Assembly (NCBI GenBank): GCA_023630585.1
Contig: CM042546.1
Location: 15,866,310 to 15,930,309 of the forward strand
Source of the DNA: Cranoglanis bouderius
Lineage: Eukaryota; Chordata; Actinopteri; Siluriformes; Cranoglanididae
Reading direction: 5' to 3'
Length of the DNA stretch: 64,000 nt
The notes beneath the pieces were generated by a model, which saw nothing but the letters and a program-made list of their open reading frames with translations, did no database searches and was not told where the DNA came from. Position numbers and translations under genes: made by a program. Numbering within the stretch: position 1 is the first letter of the stretch; each line of letters begins with the position of its first letter. This document shows positions 24,955 through 37,559 of this stretch, in pieces.

Positions 24955-25184
24955 GTGATAATTCCTCCAGCACACTTGCGAGAATCAAGCAGCAGGGAAG
25001 TTGAACTAACCAGAATATCAAGCAGCAGTGAGGTTAAGGTGTGCACTCCCCAGAGTTTGAGGACAACAATTTCCCATCCTTCCTCTGTAGACTTTCAAGA
25101 GCAATAAAACTCGACTACACAAATGTGTACCCTTCCACAAAGGCAGCATACAAATCTTACAGTAGCATAGTATCAGATATCAGT
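24955..25184 (+). other. luzp1: luzp1 5' untranslated part of the first coding exon
   Basis: It follows the acceptor TTTTTTGTCTTGTAG and runs to the start codon at 25185. The frame is open upstream to a stop near 25002 but contains no ATG, only a GTG at 25041. Translation is therefore expected to begin at 25185. Confidence 0.7.
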
Positions 25185-28055
25185 ATGACTGAGTTCAAAG
25201 ACACAACCAACCGCCATCTCAGGCACAAACTTCAAAGTCTGGGCCGGCGTCTGGATGAGCTTGAGGAGGCTACAAGTAAGCTCCACAAGGCTGAGGATGA
25301 GCTTCTGGACCTCCAAGACAAAATCATCCAAGCCGAGGGAAGTAACTCTTCCTTGCTTGGTGATGTTGAAGCACTTCGAAAAAGAGTTCTTAAAATTGAG
25401 GGGAAGGATGAGGAGGTGAGAAAAGCAGAAGACCTTTGCCGATTGATAAAGGAGAAGCTAGAAGAAGAAGAGAATCTGACTAAGGAGCTTAAAGCAGAGA
25501 TTGAGCGCCTTCAGCTCAGAATGACCGAACTGGAGAAGCTAGAGGATGCATTTGGGAAGAGCAAATCGGACTGCACACAGCTTTGCCTGAGCCTTAATGA
25601 GGAAAAGAATCTTACTAAGAAACTCTCAGCTGAGCTAGAGGCCCTGAAGGCCAGGGTAAAGGAAGTGGATTCCTCTGAGGCATCTCTGAACCGGGCAGAG
25701 CAGGCCCTGACCACAGAGATGGAGAAACTAAAAAGCCTCACACAGACATTTGTTGTGGAGCGCAAAAAGCTCCTGGAAAAACAGAGAGAAAATGAGAAAA
25801 CCATCCTCAATTTAACTGAACAGCTTGAACATCAGAAGAGCAAGGTAGGTTCATTAGACCATAGCTTTAATGAATCCCATGATCTTATTATTGAGGATGA
25901 CCTCTCAGCAGGCCTTAGTAGCAAACTGGCAAGAAAGAAGAAGCTCTCACATGATGGCTTGAGAAACAAATCGGAGAATGAGAAAAACAGCCTAGAAGGG
26001 CAGGAGGACAACAAGATCAAAGACCTTACACAAGAAGTAGAGAATCTAAAGTGCCGTCTGAAGCAGCTGGAGATGGTAGAAGAGGACCGGAAAAACACAG
26101 AATCAAAGAATGCTGAGCTAGAAGAAAAATTTCAACAAGAGAGGAGTCGTAACCAAGTGCTGAGTGACCAACTCGAGCAGATGAAGATTCAGCTTTTTAG
26201 CAGTAATAGTAGTAATGGAAACCTGGTTATTTCGAGTACAACACATGTTCTTGAAAATGGCAAAGCTGAAACTGAGGAGATCAACATACGGCAGGAGAAG
26301 AAGGGTAAGATTTTGACTGCCTCTGAGGCAGTTAACCCAAAGTATAAAAAAAGAGACAATTCACCGCAGCAACTGAAACTTAAGAGTAAAGAGCTCAGCC
26401 AGTCAACAGAGAAATCCCCTGCAAGGAGGGCCCTAAGTCCTGCCCATAAGTCCAAGAAAACTGGGCTGAAAACTGGGTCTTCAAATACCGCTGACAGTGG
26501 GCTAAAAGATGGCGTTGAGGAGAAACTTGGAGGTGCCTTTCAGGTCACATCCATTGCATCAAGTGATAAAAAAGTTTCTGTACTTAGCCGTTACCCTCCT
26601 GCTGCCAGTGACCAAAAGCCTGGGAAGGTATCAGTTAAGTCAGGTAACACCGAAAGCAAGAAAGCAAGTAGAGTTTTGTCTCCAACAGAAAAAGACAGAT
26701 TAACTGAAACAGAGTCTTCAGGTCCTCCACAGGAGGTAACTACAGTGTTAAGTCTTTCCCAGGCAAATGGGTCTTACACTGCATACAGATCCCATGTAAC
26801 GTCACCTGGTTTAATTGATCATGGATCTGAAGGTCACTCGTCAGCCTCTGAAACAGAATCCGTTGGATCAAAGCGCTCAGTGGGTGAGCAAGACACTGCT
26901 CCTGTAATATCTGTTTTAAGTGGCAGAACAACAGATTCTAAGTATCCAAGGTACTCACGATTGCAGGATTCTCACTCGGGTGGATCTTCAACAAGGAGCT
27001 CTTATGATGAGGAGCAGCACAGGGCCCTGATGATGGAAGGTGGATCTCAGGAACCTTTTCAGACATCCACTGGAATTGAAATCCAACGTGTGTGCAGCCC
27101 ACGTGAGGCCCTATGCTCTAAGGTACTCATCAAGCCAGCCATCATAGAGTATGACAGGAAGGAAATTATGTCGGGAGGGAACATAGAACCAACACATACC
27201 AATGAAAAACCGAAAATAGCCACCAAGCCTAACAAGATGACCAGCAGCATTACTTTCTATCCCAATGACCCCAGCTCTTCTAGAACCAGCAGTCGAAGCA
27301 GCAGTGTTTCAAGTGAACCTCCATCCAAGGAGCGACACACTTCCACCAGCAACATTGTCATTGTACCAAACACTGAGCTCAGAGGCAGCATCACCATCCC
27401 CTATGAAATATCCATTCCCAAAAGCGAGATCACTCTAAGGTCTGGTGATGGTGATAATGACATCTCTGATCTTCCCAATGTCCTAGAGACGGCTCGTATA
27501 GAAACAACCATTCTGTCCCGAAGCAGTTTGAACTTTCAGTCCCCGGAAATAGGCTCTGAGCTGAACAACAGTGAGTCTGGCTTTGAGAGCAGTGGAAGTA
27601 TTACGACTACTACAGTCACTAGCCGGAGAAGCCACAACAACGACCACTGCTCATCCCAGGAAGATAATGTGCCAGAGATGAGGAATGTGACCGTTAGAAG
27701 TGCATGGAGGAATCGAGGCGCAGTATCTGTGGACCAGCTTGGTCAGGGACTAAGACATGATGGTTTGGTGGATGAACCAGAACCCACCACAACATGGAGA
27801 GCATATAGAGCTACCTCTGTCCTGGACACAGAGGAGAATTTAACATCTCCCAGTGTCACCACACGAACTGGAAAGCCAAGCCCAGCAGAGAGGTACATGC
27901 GGAGGATCAGTAGTGGAAATATTGGTAGAGATTCTCTAGAGTCCTCACGCAGGAACAAGAGTGTGACCCCAATTGATGGCAGTCTTCAAAGAATCATCTC
28001 TCATGAGCCTGTCTGTGCCCAGCCACTGCAACCAAGAATGCGCAAAGAACCTCCT
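25185..28055 (+). CDS. luzp1: luzp1 coding exon 1 (957 codons)
   Basis: An uninterrupted frame of 2871 bases, divisible by three, ending CCTCCT before GTAAGTATAG. It carries both coiled coils and nearly all of the disordered tail. Reading on into the intron would add only 20 codons before a stop (28116-28118), so an intron-retained form would end nearby. Confidence 0.95.
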
Positions 28056-31000
28056 GTAAGTATAGAGTGCTTGGACTCAGACATTTACTGTAAAAAGGTT
28101 TTGGAAGTTTACATCTAGTAAACCATGTTTTTGTGGTGCATAAATTGATTTGATTACCCTAGAGATGGTGTTTGACTTTTTCCATGGCCTGTTTGTTTTA
28201 GAAGTCTTGCCTCAAAGACTTGTTCCATCTGGCTCTGACAAATGGCTTTAATTATGTCATATACTAAAAATGAAAATAATATTAATAGAAGTATAATAGT
28301 ACAGATGTGCCTTCTGCTTAATAATTGGATATCCAGAAGAATGGATATTTGGTTATTTGCTGAGAGAGGTAGAAAAGTATTTTAATCAAATATCATTTTT
28401 CTACTGCAATTAAACTTTCCGTTTGTCAGATGCACATGCACATATGTGTTCGACAGATGATATATAAGCAAATAATGAACTGCAATATTAAACACAGGAA
28501 AATAAACTTTACTGAATGTCGACCTTTACTGAATATCAGCTCAGTTTCAGCGTGTAGCTGTAGAAGCTTCAGGTAAAATTCAAACATTGTGTTGTAAATG
28601 TGAAGAGTCTTATAGGCTACAACCACATTGATTTGTGGGCAGGGTGGTTGTGATCACCGTGGTAATGCATGTTTATGTAAGAATCTGATGGTCAGTACAG
28701 ATATTTGTACGTTTATATTTACTAAACCAGTGAATGAAAACGAAGTGATTGCAAGCCTCAGAATATACAGTGTCACTTCTGGTGGAAAAAGAGGCTTAAT
28801 CTGTATTCTGATTTGTATCCTTTATAGTTTTTAATCAAGTTGCACTGGATTTATTGAAGATTATCTGATGAGCTTCATGTTCGATTACCAGTGACTTTTC
28901 TAGTCCTACACTGTACCATGAGACAGTGGGACAGTGAACAGACAGCGCATGCATCAAATCTGCCAAAATAAACACCCCAATATTAAGTAGCTAAGTAGCT
29001 GATGATAGCTGTGCTTGGTTGTTTACATGAGTTTGTTTTTATGTCATGTCGTCCTGCTCCAACATGCACACCTTTAGTTGTGCATTTCCATAGGTTTTAA
29101 TACTTTTACCCTTTTAAACATAATGTGGAAAATGTGTTGGAGGAAGGGTTGGGGCCACAGTAAAGAATCTGAAGAATCCGAATAAGAACTCGCTTATTGG
29201 CCATTTAATGATCCGGTGATTCGGTGGATGTCTACCATGTTTCATTAGGCTCGTTATTTTTTCTGTTGTTGAATTCGTCCCAAACTTGACAAATATACTT
29301 GCGTCCCATCGTGTATTTGCTATTTAGGTTTACTACTTAGTGAGCATTATACAGGTTGAGCAGCACAATCCGTGTTACAAAGTAACGTTCTGGTATTTGC
29401 TTGCCATAAAATTTGACATCAAGCAGCTTTATTGTTTAAGGCATTTACGTTGCACTAAACATTGCATTTTGCATAGAAATGTAAAAAAAATTAACTAAAA
29501 ATAGTAAAATAAAGGGGAGGAGGGGTTATTCTCAGAAATGATGGGCCTCATTGGGCTTCATTCACGCTGTACTTTTTGGTTCTATAGCATTTAAATTCTA
29601 ATAAATAAGAAAAAATTATACAGTGTCATATAAGCATTTAGAATATCTCTGTTCTCCTATACTTTGAATCAAGTTTCACATTTGGTACTTGCAGAAGGCT
29701 GAAATAGTAGCGCTGCCCAATTTAGAATGTTCTGGTGCTGTCACAAGCACAAGCAAAACAGAAAAAAAATGTAGAGCGAAAAATTTAGAAAAAATCCCAA
29801 GAGGAACTACAGATCCAGCATTGTGCTCCTTGTTGAAGCTTATGGAGAAAATACAGCCTGCCAAAATGGTATGCTTCTTCGGATACAGGGTAATTGTAGA
29901 CCAGCAGTGTTCAGTTTAAACTATATGGAGCCAGACATTTGTGTTCTTCATCAAGCTTAAAAAAAATTTTTGAGTTGGTTTTACAGGCTTTTCTTTTTCT
30001 TTCTTTTTTTCTTTGTATGGCAAGCTTTCACTTATAAAAAGTTGAATGTTAAACTGGACTAAGAGCTAAGGTTATGTTTGAGCATCTCAATTTCAAGATC
30101 CAGGGGCCACGGTGGCTTGGGGGTTTGATTCCCGTCTGCGCCCTATGTGCGCGGAGTTTGCAGCGTTTCCCCGTGCTTCAGGGGTTTCCTCCGGGTACTC
30201 CGGTTTCCTCCACCAGTCCAAAAACATGTAGGCTGATTGGCGTTTCCAAATTGTCCGTAGTGTGTGAATGTGTGTGCGATTGTGCCCTGCGATGGATTGG
30301 CACCTCGTCCAGGGTGTCCCCCGCCTTGTGCCCCGAGTCCCTGGGATAGGCTTCAGGCTCAACGCGATACAGAAAATGGATGGATTGAGATGCAACTGAC
30401 TGTATTATGTGACCTGCAGAAGCACTTTTGACAATAGACGTTTTCACAAAGCAGCTTGACCGAAATCTGGAATTAGATTTGTATTAGGTTCCTAATGAGC
30501 AAACCAGAGGATGACAGCATCAAAATAAAACTCCCTGAGTTGACTCGCAGAAGAAACCTTGAGAGGAAACCGACTCATCTTCTGGAAGACACTGTATTGA
30601 GGGATGCATCAAAACCATTTCTTCCAGACGAGAACTCTTTGAAACTGATACTGAAATGAGTAACTTACTCAGTATTAAGCAATTAGAAGCTTAATACTGT
30701 TTATAGATTGCTTTGATTGCCATCAACGCATAGTATTGTGGTATCAAATCGTAGTATTTTGTATGAATACAAGTATGAGTAAATGAACATGGTATGGAGT
30801 GATTAACTGATACCAATATTGATACAAATGTATCCTACACTGGATATTGAGATAAATCATTACAGTATACAGTTCTATAAAGTTTAAGACAATACTAGGT
30901 CTGTTGAAAAGATGTTCAGTGATAATATTGTGAATCCTGGAATGAGCACAGGACAATCTTTAAATTTCTACCCAAGACTGCGGGTCCTTAAAAAGTCTAA

Positions 31001-34000
31001 AATCCAATAATCCGTATTTTAGGCTTTAAAATGTCTTGAATATGATTTTGACAGGTCATAAAAATGGTTTGGATTATGAAGTTAACGTTACTTTTATAAA
31101 GTTCTAAACTTCAGTCTCGCTTTTAAATGTGTTTCACGTTGTTACAAAACGGAACCAATAACCACTCATGCAAACTGTGCAGCCCGGTCAGAATTTATTG
31201 GAGGACGCCCAGTGATGGCGCCTCCTGCCATAAAAAAAAAAAAATAGCTACTTCTTGAAGTAATTATTTTAAATGGTTTTTGTTAATATTATTTTCATCT
31301 AATATGGGTATGTGCAAGTTCAATGAGATCTGGCTCAAGAACAGTGCATTTAGTGCTTGGTTGAAGCCTGCTGAAAATGACGAATTTGAAGCCCGCTGCT
31401 CATTGCTCAAGGAGACGCTCAAATTACGAACTCTGGGTATAAAGGCATTAGAGTCGAATAGGAAGTCAGAAAAACGTGAAGCCACCGTTAAAAGCCACCA
31501 GCAAACACCTACCATCACCCAACATTGTTCTGTATGCACATCGGATGCATCACCAAAGTCCGGCCCCAGTGCGACCCACTCTGACAACCACTCTAACAAC
31601 ATTAACTCCTGCATCTCTGGTAAGCGGACTCCAGACAGCGTTTGGATCTAGGTTGTGAAATAGGTCTTAAATTGTATTCATAATGGTCTTAAAAAGGTCT
31701 TAACGTTAACTTGTTGAAACCTGCAGAAGTCCTGCAAGAGCAATTGCTATAATCATACAGTATCCATACAGGTGAGAGTATGTACTGAAGAAAGCATGAA
31801 ACTTGAAGTGCAAGTCTCTATCGTATACATGCGATATTATTCAGAAACCTCCAGATGAAGAAGCAGGAGAAACCAAGCAGGCTGTGTATGGCTGCTGTGT
31901 GTTAGTCACCACTATTATACCAATACTGGTGCTGTATTTGAGTACATGGTTTTCTTCCTGCTGAGCTCAAATCAGTTTCACCACTCAGGAATATGATTTA
32001 CTTTTAGTAACATTTCCCTGTTTGTAAGAGGTTGGGTTGTCTGGAAAAGTAATTTCCGCTCCATTTGGAACAAAGACTAGACTTGGAGAATGCCAACGGC
32101 ATCTGTTTTAAAAGCCAGAATGACAAAGGAAGTAGCGGTAGTGATGAATTGTGGTATGTATGGTTGTGGCAGTCGGGGAAAAAAAATTACACCCAGCTCA
32201 TTTTGCCCTTGGTTTGTGTTTATTTGAGAACACAATTATTTGTTCAAATAGGCATGGTCTCAATTAAGTATTTGCCATGTAACCTTAAAAAAAATCATTT
32301 GAGCATATGCTATTATTTCTGTCATTGTGGTTGGCTTTTAATATTAGTTTACATAGTAAGGATAATTTGTTAGCCACCACTTAGGAAATTAATATGAAAC
32401 ATTAGTTGTTTTTTTTTAACTGAAGTGTAATGTTTATCTTACGACTGTTAAATAAAACTTGACAGGGTATTCCTCTTATATAGCAGCAATCTGGAAACAA
32501 TCACATATACAGTGCGCTCCACTAATATTGGCACCCATGGTAAATATGAGCAAAGAAGGCTGTGAAAAATTCTATGTTTAACCTTTTGATCTTTTGTTCA
32601 AAAAATTCACAAAAATTCTCTGCTCTCATGGATATCAAACAATTGCAAACACAACACAGGTTTATCCGAGGTTTAGCCACAAGCTTGGTTTTCTCCTCTG
32701 TCCACAACTACAAACTGTTGTATCCATGAATAAATGCATTCTTTTCTTTTTTCAGACAGAAAAGTCTTCAGAGGGCTTTGCGGTTTCTTAGGAACATGAC
32801 AAGCTGCATTTTTTTTAAACATTTCATGATGTCATTGGAAAACAATCAACTTTGGGGTGGTAGCATTAACTCCGCTTCACATCGGAAAGCAGCACATCAC
32901 CCTGTTGTTGATTATTTTCCTATATCACCACACCCTGTTGAGATTTGTTCCTTATTTATAAACTACATTTAGGGAAGGGGATGACTGTAACAGTTTTTAC
33001 GTTGTGTTTACTTACCATACTTTTTCAATTCAATATTTTAAACAGCAACAGTGTGTGACTGATTTGTCTCTCCGTTAGAATCCCAGTTGAGACATGCACC
33101 ACTCATGGCTCTTCTGCCACTAAATTAGAGGAAAACTCTGTGCACACAAGGCATTAGATTTCCTTACATGGGTCACTCCATATAGAATCTCTCCAGATAC
33201 TTCCAATTTCGAGGTCCACGCTGGTGGACTCTCCTCTTCAGTTCACCCCACAGGTGACTGGGATGGCCATGGCAGGACCTTGATTTTGTGCTCAGTAAAC
33301 CATTTTTGTGTTGATTTTGATGTATGTTTTGGATCGTTGTCCTGCTTGAAGATCCAACCACGGCCCATTTGAAGCTTTCTGGCAGAGGCAGTCAGGTTTT
33401 CATTTAATATCTGTTGATATTTGATAGATCCATGATGCCATGCATCCTAACAAAATGTCCAGGTCCTCTGGCAGAAAAACAGCCCCAAAGCATTAAAGAT
33501 CCACCACCATATTTAACCGTGGGCATGAGGTACTTTTCCATATGGCTACTTCTGTGTGCGCCAAAACCACCTCTGGTGTTTATTGCCAAAAAGCTCTATT
33601 TTGGTTTCATCTGACCATAGAACCTGATCCCATTTGAAGTTCCAGTAGTGTCTGGCAAACTGAAGATGCTTGAGTTTATTTTTGGATGAGAGTAGAGGCT
33701 TTTTTCTTGAAACCCTTCCAAACAACTCGTGGTGATGTAGGTGACTTCGGATTGTAGTTTTGGAGACTTTCTGACCCCAAGACACAACTAACTTCTGCAA
33801 TTCTCCAGCTGTGATCCTTGGAGAACCATCCTCTTCACAGTGAGTTGAGACAATACAGACACACGTCCAATTCCATGTTGATTCATAACATTTCCAGTTG
33901 ACTGGAACTTCTTAATTATTGCCCTGATGGTAGAAATGGGCATTTTCAATGCTTGTGCTATTTTCTTATAGCCACTTCCCATTTTGTGAAGCTCAACAAC

Positions 34001-36316
34001 CTTTTGCCGCACATCACAGCTATATTCCTTGGTCTTACCCATTGTTATGAATGACTAAGGGAATTTGGCCTATGTGTCACCTCATATTTATAGCCCTGTG
34101 AAACAGGAAGTCATGGTTGAACAACTTCCTGTTCCTAGTCACCCAGGTGTACTATAAAAAATGTAAAATATCAGTGGGAATATACTTCAGATATATTTTT
34201 CTCATATGAATTCATAAGGGTGCCAATAATTGCACACCTATATTTAACAAATATTTTTTTTGATAAACGTGTGTTACTTGCAATTGTTTGATATCCATGA
34301 GAGCAGAGTATTTTTGTGAATTTTTTTGAACAAAAGATTAAACAAGAAAAACAATTTTTCACAGCCTTCTTTGCTCATATTTACCAAGATATTAATATCC
34401 AGTGTCCAATATTAGTGGAGGGCACTGTAGCTATGTGACCATTTTCCCCCTGGGTAAGTTCAGTTGCCATTCAGCAGTAAATGACACTGTGACGTGTTGA
34501 TGAGCAATATTTGAATTATGATTTTAATTAACATTAACTTTATTTATTACATTACTTTGTATGATTAATTTCATTTCAATTGCTTGATTGTACAACAGTG
34601 AGCTTATCACGTGTATGAAAAGTGCTCTTTAAATAAAGTATTATTATTATTATTATTATTAGTAGTAGTAGTAGTAGTAGTGTGAAAAGTTAGACAAGTG
34701 ATAACAGTATGAGTAACAGCATGCACATGAACACAGAGTGCACTATGAATAAGGCTGTATTATAAGCAGAGAATTCCAGACACTGAGTTTAACAATGTTT
34801 CTTTTATTGCTTCAAAATCAGGAACCAAATGCTTATCTTGTTCCCTGACAAGCAGGGTTGCCACAAAAAAAACCCACAAAAAATGACTTGAAACTAGCTA
34901 AAAAGATTGGGTATTGGGCAAGAGAGATGCCCTTTTCTTTTTGTTTGCTTGGAAAATAATTTAACAGTGGTGCGCATGCATTTCTGAACCACCACTCCAT
35001 ATAGCCCATGCAGATCTTGCGCTATGCACAGGACAGCATCTCTCTGCTGAGGTCTCCAAAATATAACCAATTTATTGTAATCAAACCCAGAACTAAAGTA
35101 AATCTGATAAACTATTATTAAACGGCTATTGTCGTCAACTGTAAACAACAATTCCCTGATTTGGGAAAGACATTGTTGTTATGAAATATAGTTAGCGTGC
35201 TTAATCAGTCCCATTAGATAAAGAAAATGTAGAAAGTGGGCCAGAAAGTTCCACAGGCATCTGCATTGTTTTGCAAACTGTTATAATTTGTGATTATTAT
35301 AAACAGCAGCCCTGTTTTTTTTTTCAGTGTTTTCTCTTGTCTCCTGGGCCTAGTTGTCCACAAAAAAAAAGCACATCCACTTCCGAATATGACGATATGA
35401 ATAAATAAAATACAGATACCAGTAATAGAGAAGCTTTAGTCTGGTGATGAGATTCAGAAGGTTAGATATGTGAGAGTCTGTAACAAAGTTAATACTCAGT
35501 TCAGAGGGAAGCCAAATGGATCTCACCCAAAACAGCGCAATCTTCTTTCAGAGCCAGCTTCAGTCATTTCCTGCTCCCAGTCCTTCCTGTGTCAGTCAGG
35601 AAGTTGCCCGGTTGCGCCTGCCCATTTGGCAGCCACTGCATCGTAACTGGTTTCCTGTGCCCCATCTCCCCCTCCCATTTTCCCATCGCATTGGCCTCAG
35701 GGCCTATTATGTGTGATAATTGTAGATCTGCACCAGACCAAGAGCCACTAGAGAGCCTGGCACATATTGGTTCCTTGTGTAAATCACTGGGTTGGCTGTG
35801 GATCTTGGGCTAACTTTCTTTTTTAACCCCAGCTTATTATTATATAGTTATTCAGCTTAAAGCATTTTCCAGTGGGTTGTTTAATTATGTGCAGTTTGAA
35901 CAAACCAGAAGTATCCATTTTGCTCATGTTTGGACTTGGCAAATGGACTAATAAGTGTGAAAGCATCTTAAAGCATCTCAATTCATGCTTCTCATGGGGT
36001 TTTAGGGACATGGTCAAGTATGGACCATTTAACCTACCAATTTTTGTTCCTCCCATGCCAGTATTTCTAACAGATTCATTTTAGAATTGCACACATGCAT
36101 TATGTTTGGGTTTAATGGTTCTGAATTGAACATATCTGCTGTTGGCTGTTTGTATTGCAGGCTGTTGATGAGAGTGAGTCATCAGTAACCACATGGAGTA
36201 GGCAGTCAGCAGGTGACGTGAATTCGTCTGAGCGGCTCAGAGGTCGAGGAGCGCGGACAGGCAAGGCTAGCACCGGAGACGGGAGTCGCCCCTGGAGCAG
36301 CCGTCATGACAACTGA
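25185..36316 (+). CDS. luzp1: LUZP1, leucine zipper protein 1 (two coding exons, 1008 aa)
   Basis: Coding exons join 25185-28055 and 36161-36316. The N-terminus MTEFKDTTNRHLRHKLQSLG matches vertebrate LUZP1. Residues about 10-220 form a long Leu/Glu/Lys-rich coiled coil and about 276-338 a second one. The rest is Ser-rich and probably disordered, with several Ser-Pro sites. The start is the first ATG in frame, with A at -3; the 957-codon exon ends exactly at a consensus GTAAGT donor. In mammals LUZP1 is an actin-stabilising protein at centrosomes, basal bodies and stress fibres that limits primary cilium formation; that role is known for the family and inferred here. Human LUZP1 is about 1076 residues, so this length is typical. 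The gene converges on kdm1a, as in human. Confidence 0.95.
28056..30100 (+). other. luzp1 intron, first part; no other gene
   Basis: AT-rich intronic DNA. About 29690-29920 has a short open frame with no recognisable homology. Confidence 0.5.
30101..30385 (+). mobile_element. tRNA-derived SINE in the luzp1 intron
   Basis: It begins GGGGCCACGGTGGCTTGGGG. Part of the head between the A box and the B box (GGTTTGATTCCCG) is deleted. It continues with CTCCGGGTACTCCGGTTTCC and ends GAAAATGGATGGAT. It lies in the sense orientation of luzp1. Confidence 0.8.
30395..30660 (+). repeat. Dispersed fish repeat downstream of the SINE
   Basis: TTTTCACAAAGCAGCTTGAC ... CCTAATGAGCAAACCAGAGG ... CTCCCTGAGTTGACTCG ... 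GAAACCTTGAGAGGAAACC matches a dispersed fish repeat that I recall. Class unknown. Confidence 0.5.
30960..31740 (+). mobile_element. Transposon-like repeat carrying a decayed zinc-finger ORF
   Basis: An ATG at 31304 opens a frame to a stop at 31651, beginning MGMCKFNEIWLKNSAFSAWL. It resembles the N-terminal zinc-finger module found in fish hAT-like transposase ORFs and C17orf113-like proteins, usually with a CxxC...HxxxH pattern. Here the second Cys and both His appear to be replaced (RCSLLKET ... ESNRKSEKR), so the finger is broken. The flanks contain the repeated motif GGTCTTAAAAAGGTCTTAAC (31684-31703), typical of this repeat. Confidence 0.5.
32510..34427 (-). mobile_element. Tc1-like transposon with long terminal inverted repeats
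   Basis: The left end CAGTGCGCTCCACTAATATT is the inverse of the right end (AATATTAGTGGAGGGCACTG). Both are flanked by TA (32508-32509 and 34428-34429). The inverted repeats extend roughly 180 bases (motif TTGCTCATATTTACC at the right, GGTAAATATGAGCAAAG at the left). The minus strand carries a transposase starting at 34042 (MGKTKEYSCDVRQKVVELHK). It continues in three frames through LWSDETKIELFGN (about 33620) and YGGGSLMLWGCFSARG (about 33500) to a decayed C-terminal part near 33180-33360. Frameshifts near 33800 and 33400 disable it. It lies antisense in the luzp1 intron. A 487 bp derivative is at 57352. Confidence 0.9.
34641..34681. repeat. Compound (TTA)n(TAG)n trinucleotide repeat
   Basis: About seven TTA/ATT units followed by about six TAG units. 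Confidence 0.9.
34690..36160 (+). other. luzp1 intron, last part; no other gene
   Basis: No repeat boundary or exon is recognised. It ends in the acceptor GTTGGCTGTTTGTATTGCAG. Confidence 0.5.
36161..36316 (+). CDS. luzp1: luzp1 terminal coding exon (51 codons)
   Basis: It follows a TTTGTATTGCAG acceptor in phase 0, matching the phase of the 28055 donor. It encodes AVDESESSVTTWSRQSAGDV, then a basic Arg/Gly-rich stretch ending SRPWSSRHDN, and a TGA stop at 36314-36316. I cannot compare it with other fish LUZP1 C-termini here, so the assignment rests on phase and splice site. Confidence 0.8.
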   Translation, partial: AVDESESSVTTWSRQSAGDVNSSERLRGRGARTGKASTGDGSRPWSSRHDN

Positions 36317-36864
36317 CACTGTGCTCCATTGCTCTTCCACAGAGGTGTATATTCGTCAATATTTTTACACGGGGAAATTTCATACTTTGTTCATGTAGCT
36401 GCTAAAGTTGCTTTTCTTGTCTTCCTATTCAGATAAAGCAAATTACCTGCATGTAGGTTACCAGAGACGGGGTTTTTTCAATAGCATCTAGACCACGCCT
36501 TTAGCACTTGCCATTGAACTAAAGTAAAATCAGGTATAGAAAATAGAGACTGAAGAAGGAACTAGCATCTTTCCTTTGATGTCAAATGTAATATGATGCA
36601 GCATAAAAGCAAGGGACAATTTAAATGAAAATTTAAAAATGCTAATCCGATGATATATTAATAAGATGACAAGAATTGAAATGAAAAACTAATAGGAGTC
36701 TTAACATATTGTAATGATCACATTAATTGTGCCAAGTTTTTCCTTTTTTCCTGCATTTTGCGTCAACATTATCGTCCACGTTATTCACGTAAATCTTAAA
36801 CATAACAATCAGCATGAGGACTTCATTGATAACAGCACACAACAGCAACCAACAAACATAGCTG

Positions 36865-36870
36865 AATAAA
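36865..36870 (+). promoter_or_regulatory. Candidate luzp1 poly(A) signal
   Basis: AATAAA about 550 bases after the stop codon. Other AATAAA hexamers at 39818 and 42875 would fit a longer 3' UTR, so this is only one option. Confidence 0.35.
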
Positions 36871-37391
36871 ATCTTCTGTGACTATTGAAAAGTACAAAAA
36901 AACATGTACCCATACTTAGTCTGAAAATAGAAAAAGGTATTGATGCCTCTCCACGTTATTCGGCAGCTTATAAAATAGCACTTGATCCAGCGCATCCTAT
37001 TATTTTGCATTTTATTTATTTTAGATATTACATAGAAACAGTTACTATGTAATGAAGTCACGGGATAGTAAACCAAGGTCATGAAATCAGACTGTGTCCT
37101 GTAAAAATGTGCAGATGGTTTAAAGGATAAGCTGACCAAGCACTCATCTGCTACACTTACAGCTCACTAAGTTAATTCATAACTTTAAAAATTGTTCCTC
37201 GAGATGACCAGGTCTGCCCTTTTCATGAACTTTAAAGGAGCAATATTATTAACATGGTGACATAGTGACACATTTATGACTATATGTCGTGCACGCGCAG
37301 CTGAACTCTGAGTACGGCCCCTAGAGTAATTAAATGAATGAAGATTTTAATTGATCCTGTGTGACTGAATCTTGCGCCTCGTTCTGCACAG

Positions 37392-37559
37392 GTCCCATGT
37401 GAGACATCGCTCTCGTGTTTAGTCTCCGCTGCATCTCAATGCTCAGACATCTCCAAGCTGCACTCGAACTCCTCTAGCTCCTCTCACACCTCCTCTCACC
37501 TGTCCCTGGCCTCTACCACAGCTGCCCTCGTGTGTGCCCGGGAATGGACGCATGCTTGA
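37392..37559 (+). CDS. luzp1: Candidate alternative luzp1 3' exon (55 codons)
   Basis: It is preceded by a pyrimidine-rich acceptor (TTGCGCCTCGTTCTGCACAG) and opens in phase 0, the phase left by the 28055 donor. It reads VPCETSLSCLVSAASQCSDI, continues with Ser/His-rich sequence (HSNSSSSSHTSSHLS) and stops at TGA 37557-37559. The local composition is more GC-rich than the flanks, like an exon. If spliced directly to the large exon it would replace the 51-residue tail and give 1012 residues. Alternatively it is part of the 3' UTR or chance. Confidence 0.4.
   Translation, partial: VPCETSLSCLVSAASQCSDISKLHSNSSSSSHTSSHLSLASTTAALVCAREWTHA

Noticed and set aside
25041..25184. 48-codon N-terminal extension of luzp1
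   Set aside because: The frame is open but begins with GTG, not ATG. The first ATG (25185) has a good context and matches the known LUZP1 start.
25511..27958. Several open frames on the minus strand opposite luzp1
   Set aside because: They are shadows of the coding exon, rich in Ser/Phe/Leu from the reversed Glu/Lys codons, with no homology.
34641..34681. CRISPR-like or other short regular repeat arrays
   Set aside because: All short arrays found are simple di- or trinucleotide microsatellites; there are no spacer-repeat structures, and the DNA is from a vertebrate.
36161..37559. Splicing from inside the 36161 exon (GCAG/GTGACG) into the 37392 exon
   Set aside because: That join would leave phase 1 and meet a stop within three codons, so only direct splicing from 28055 to 37392 makes sense.
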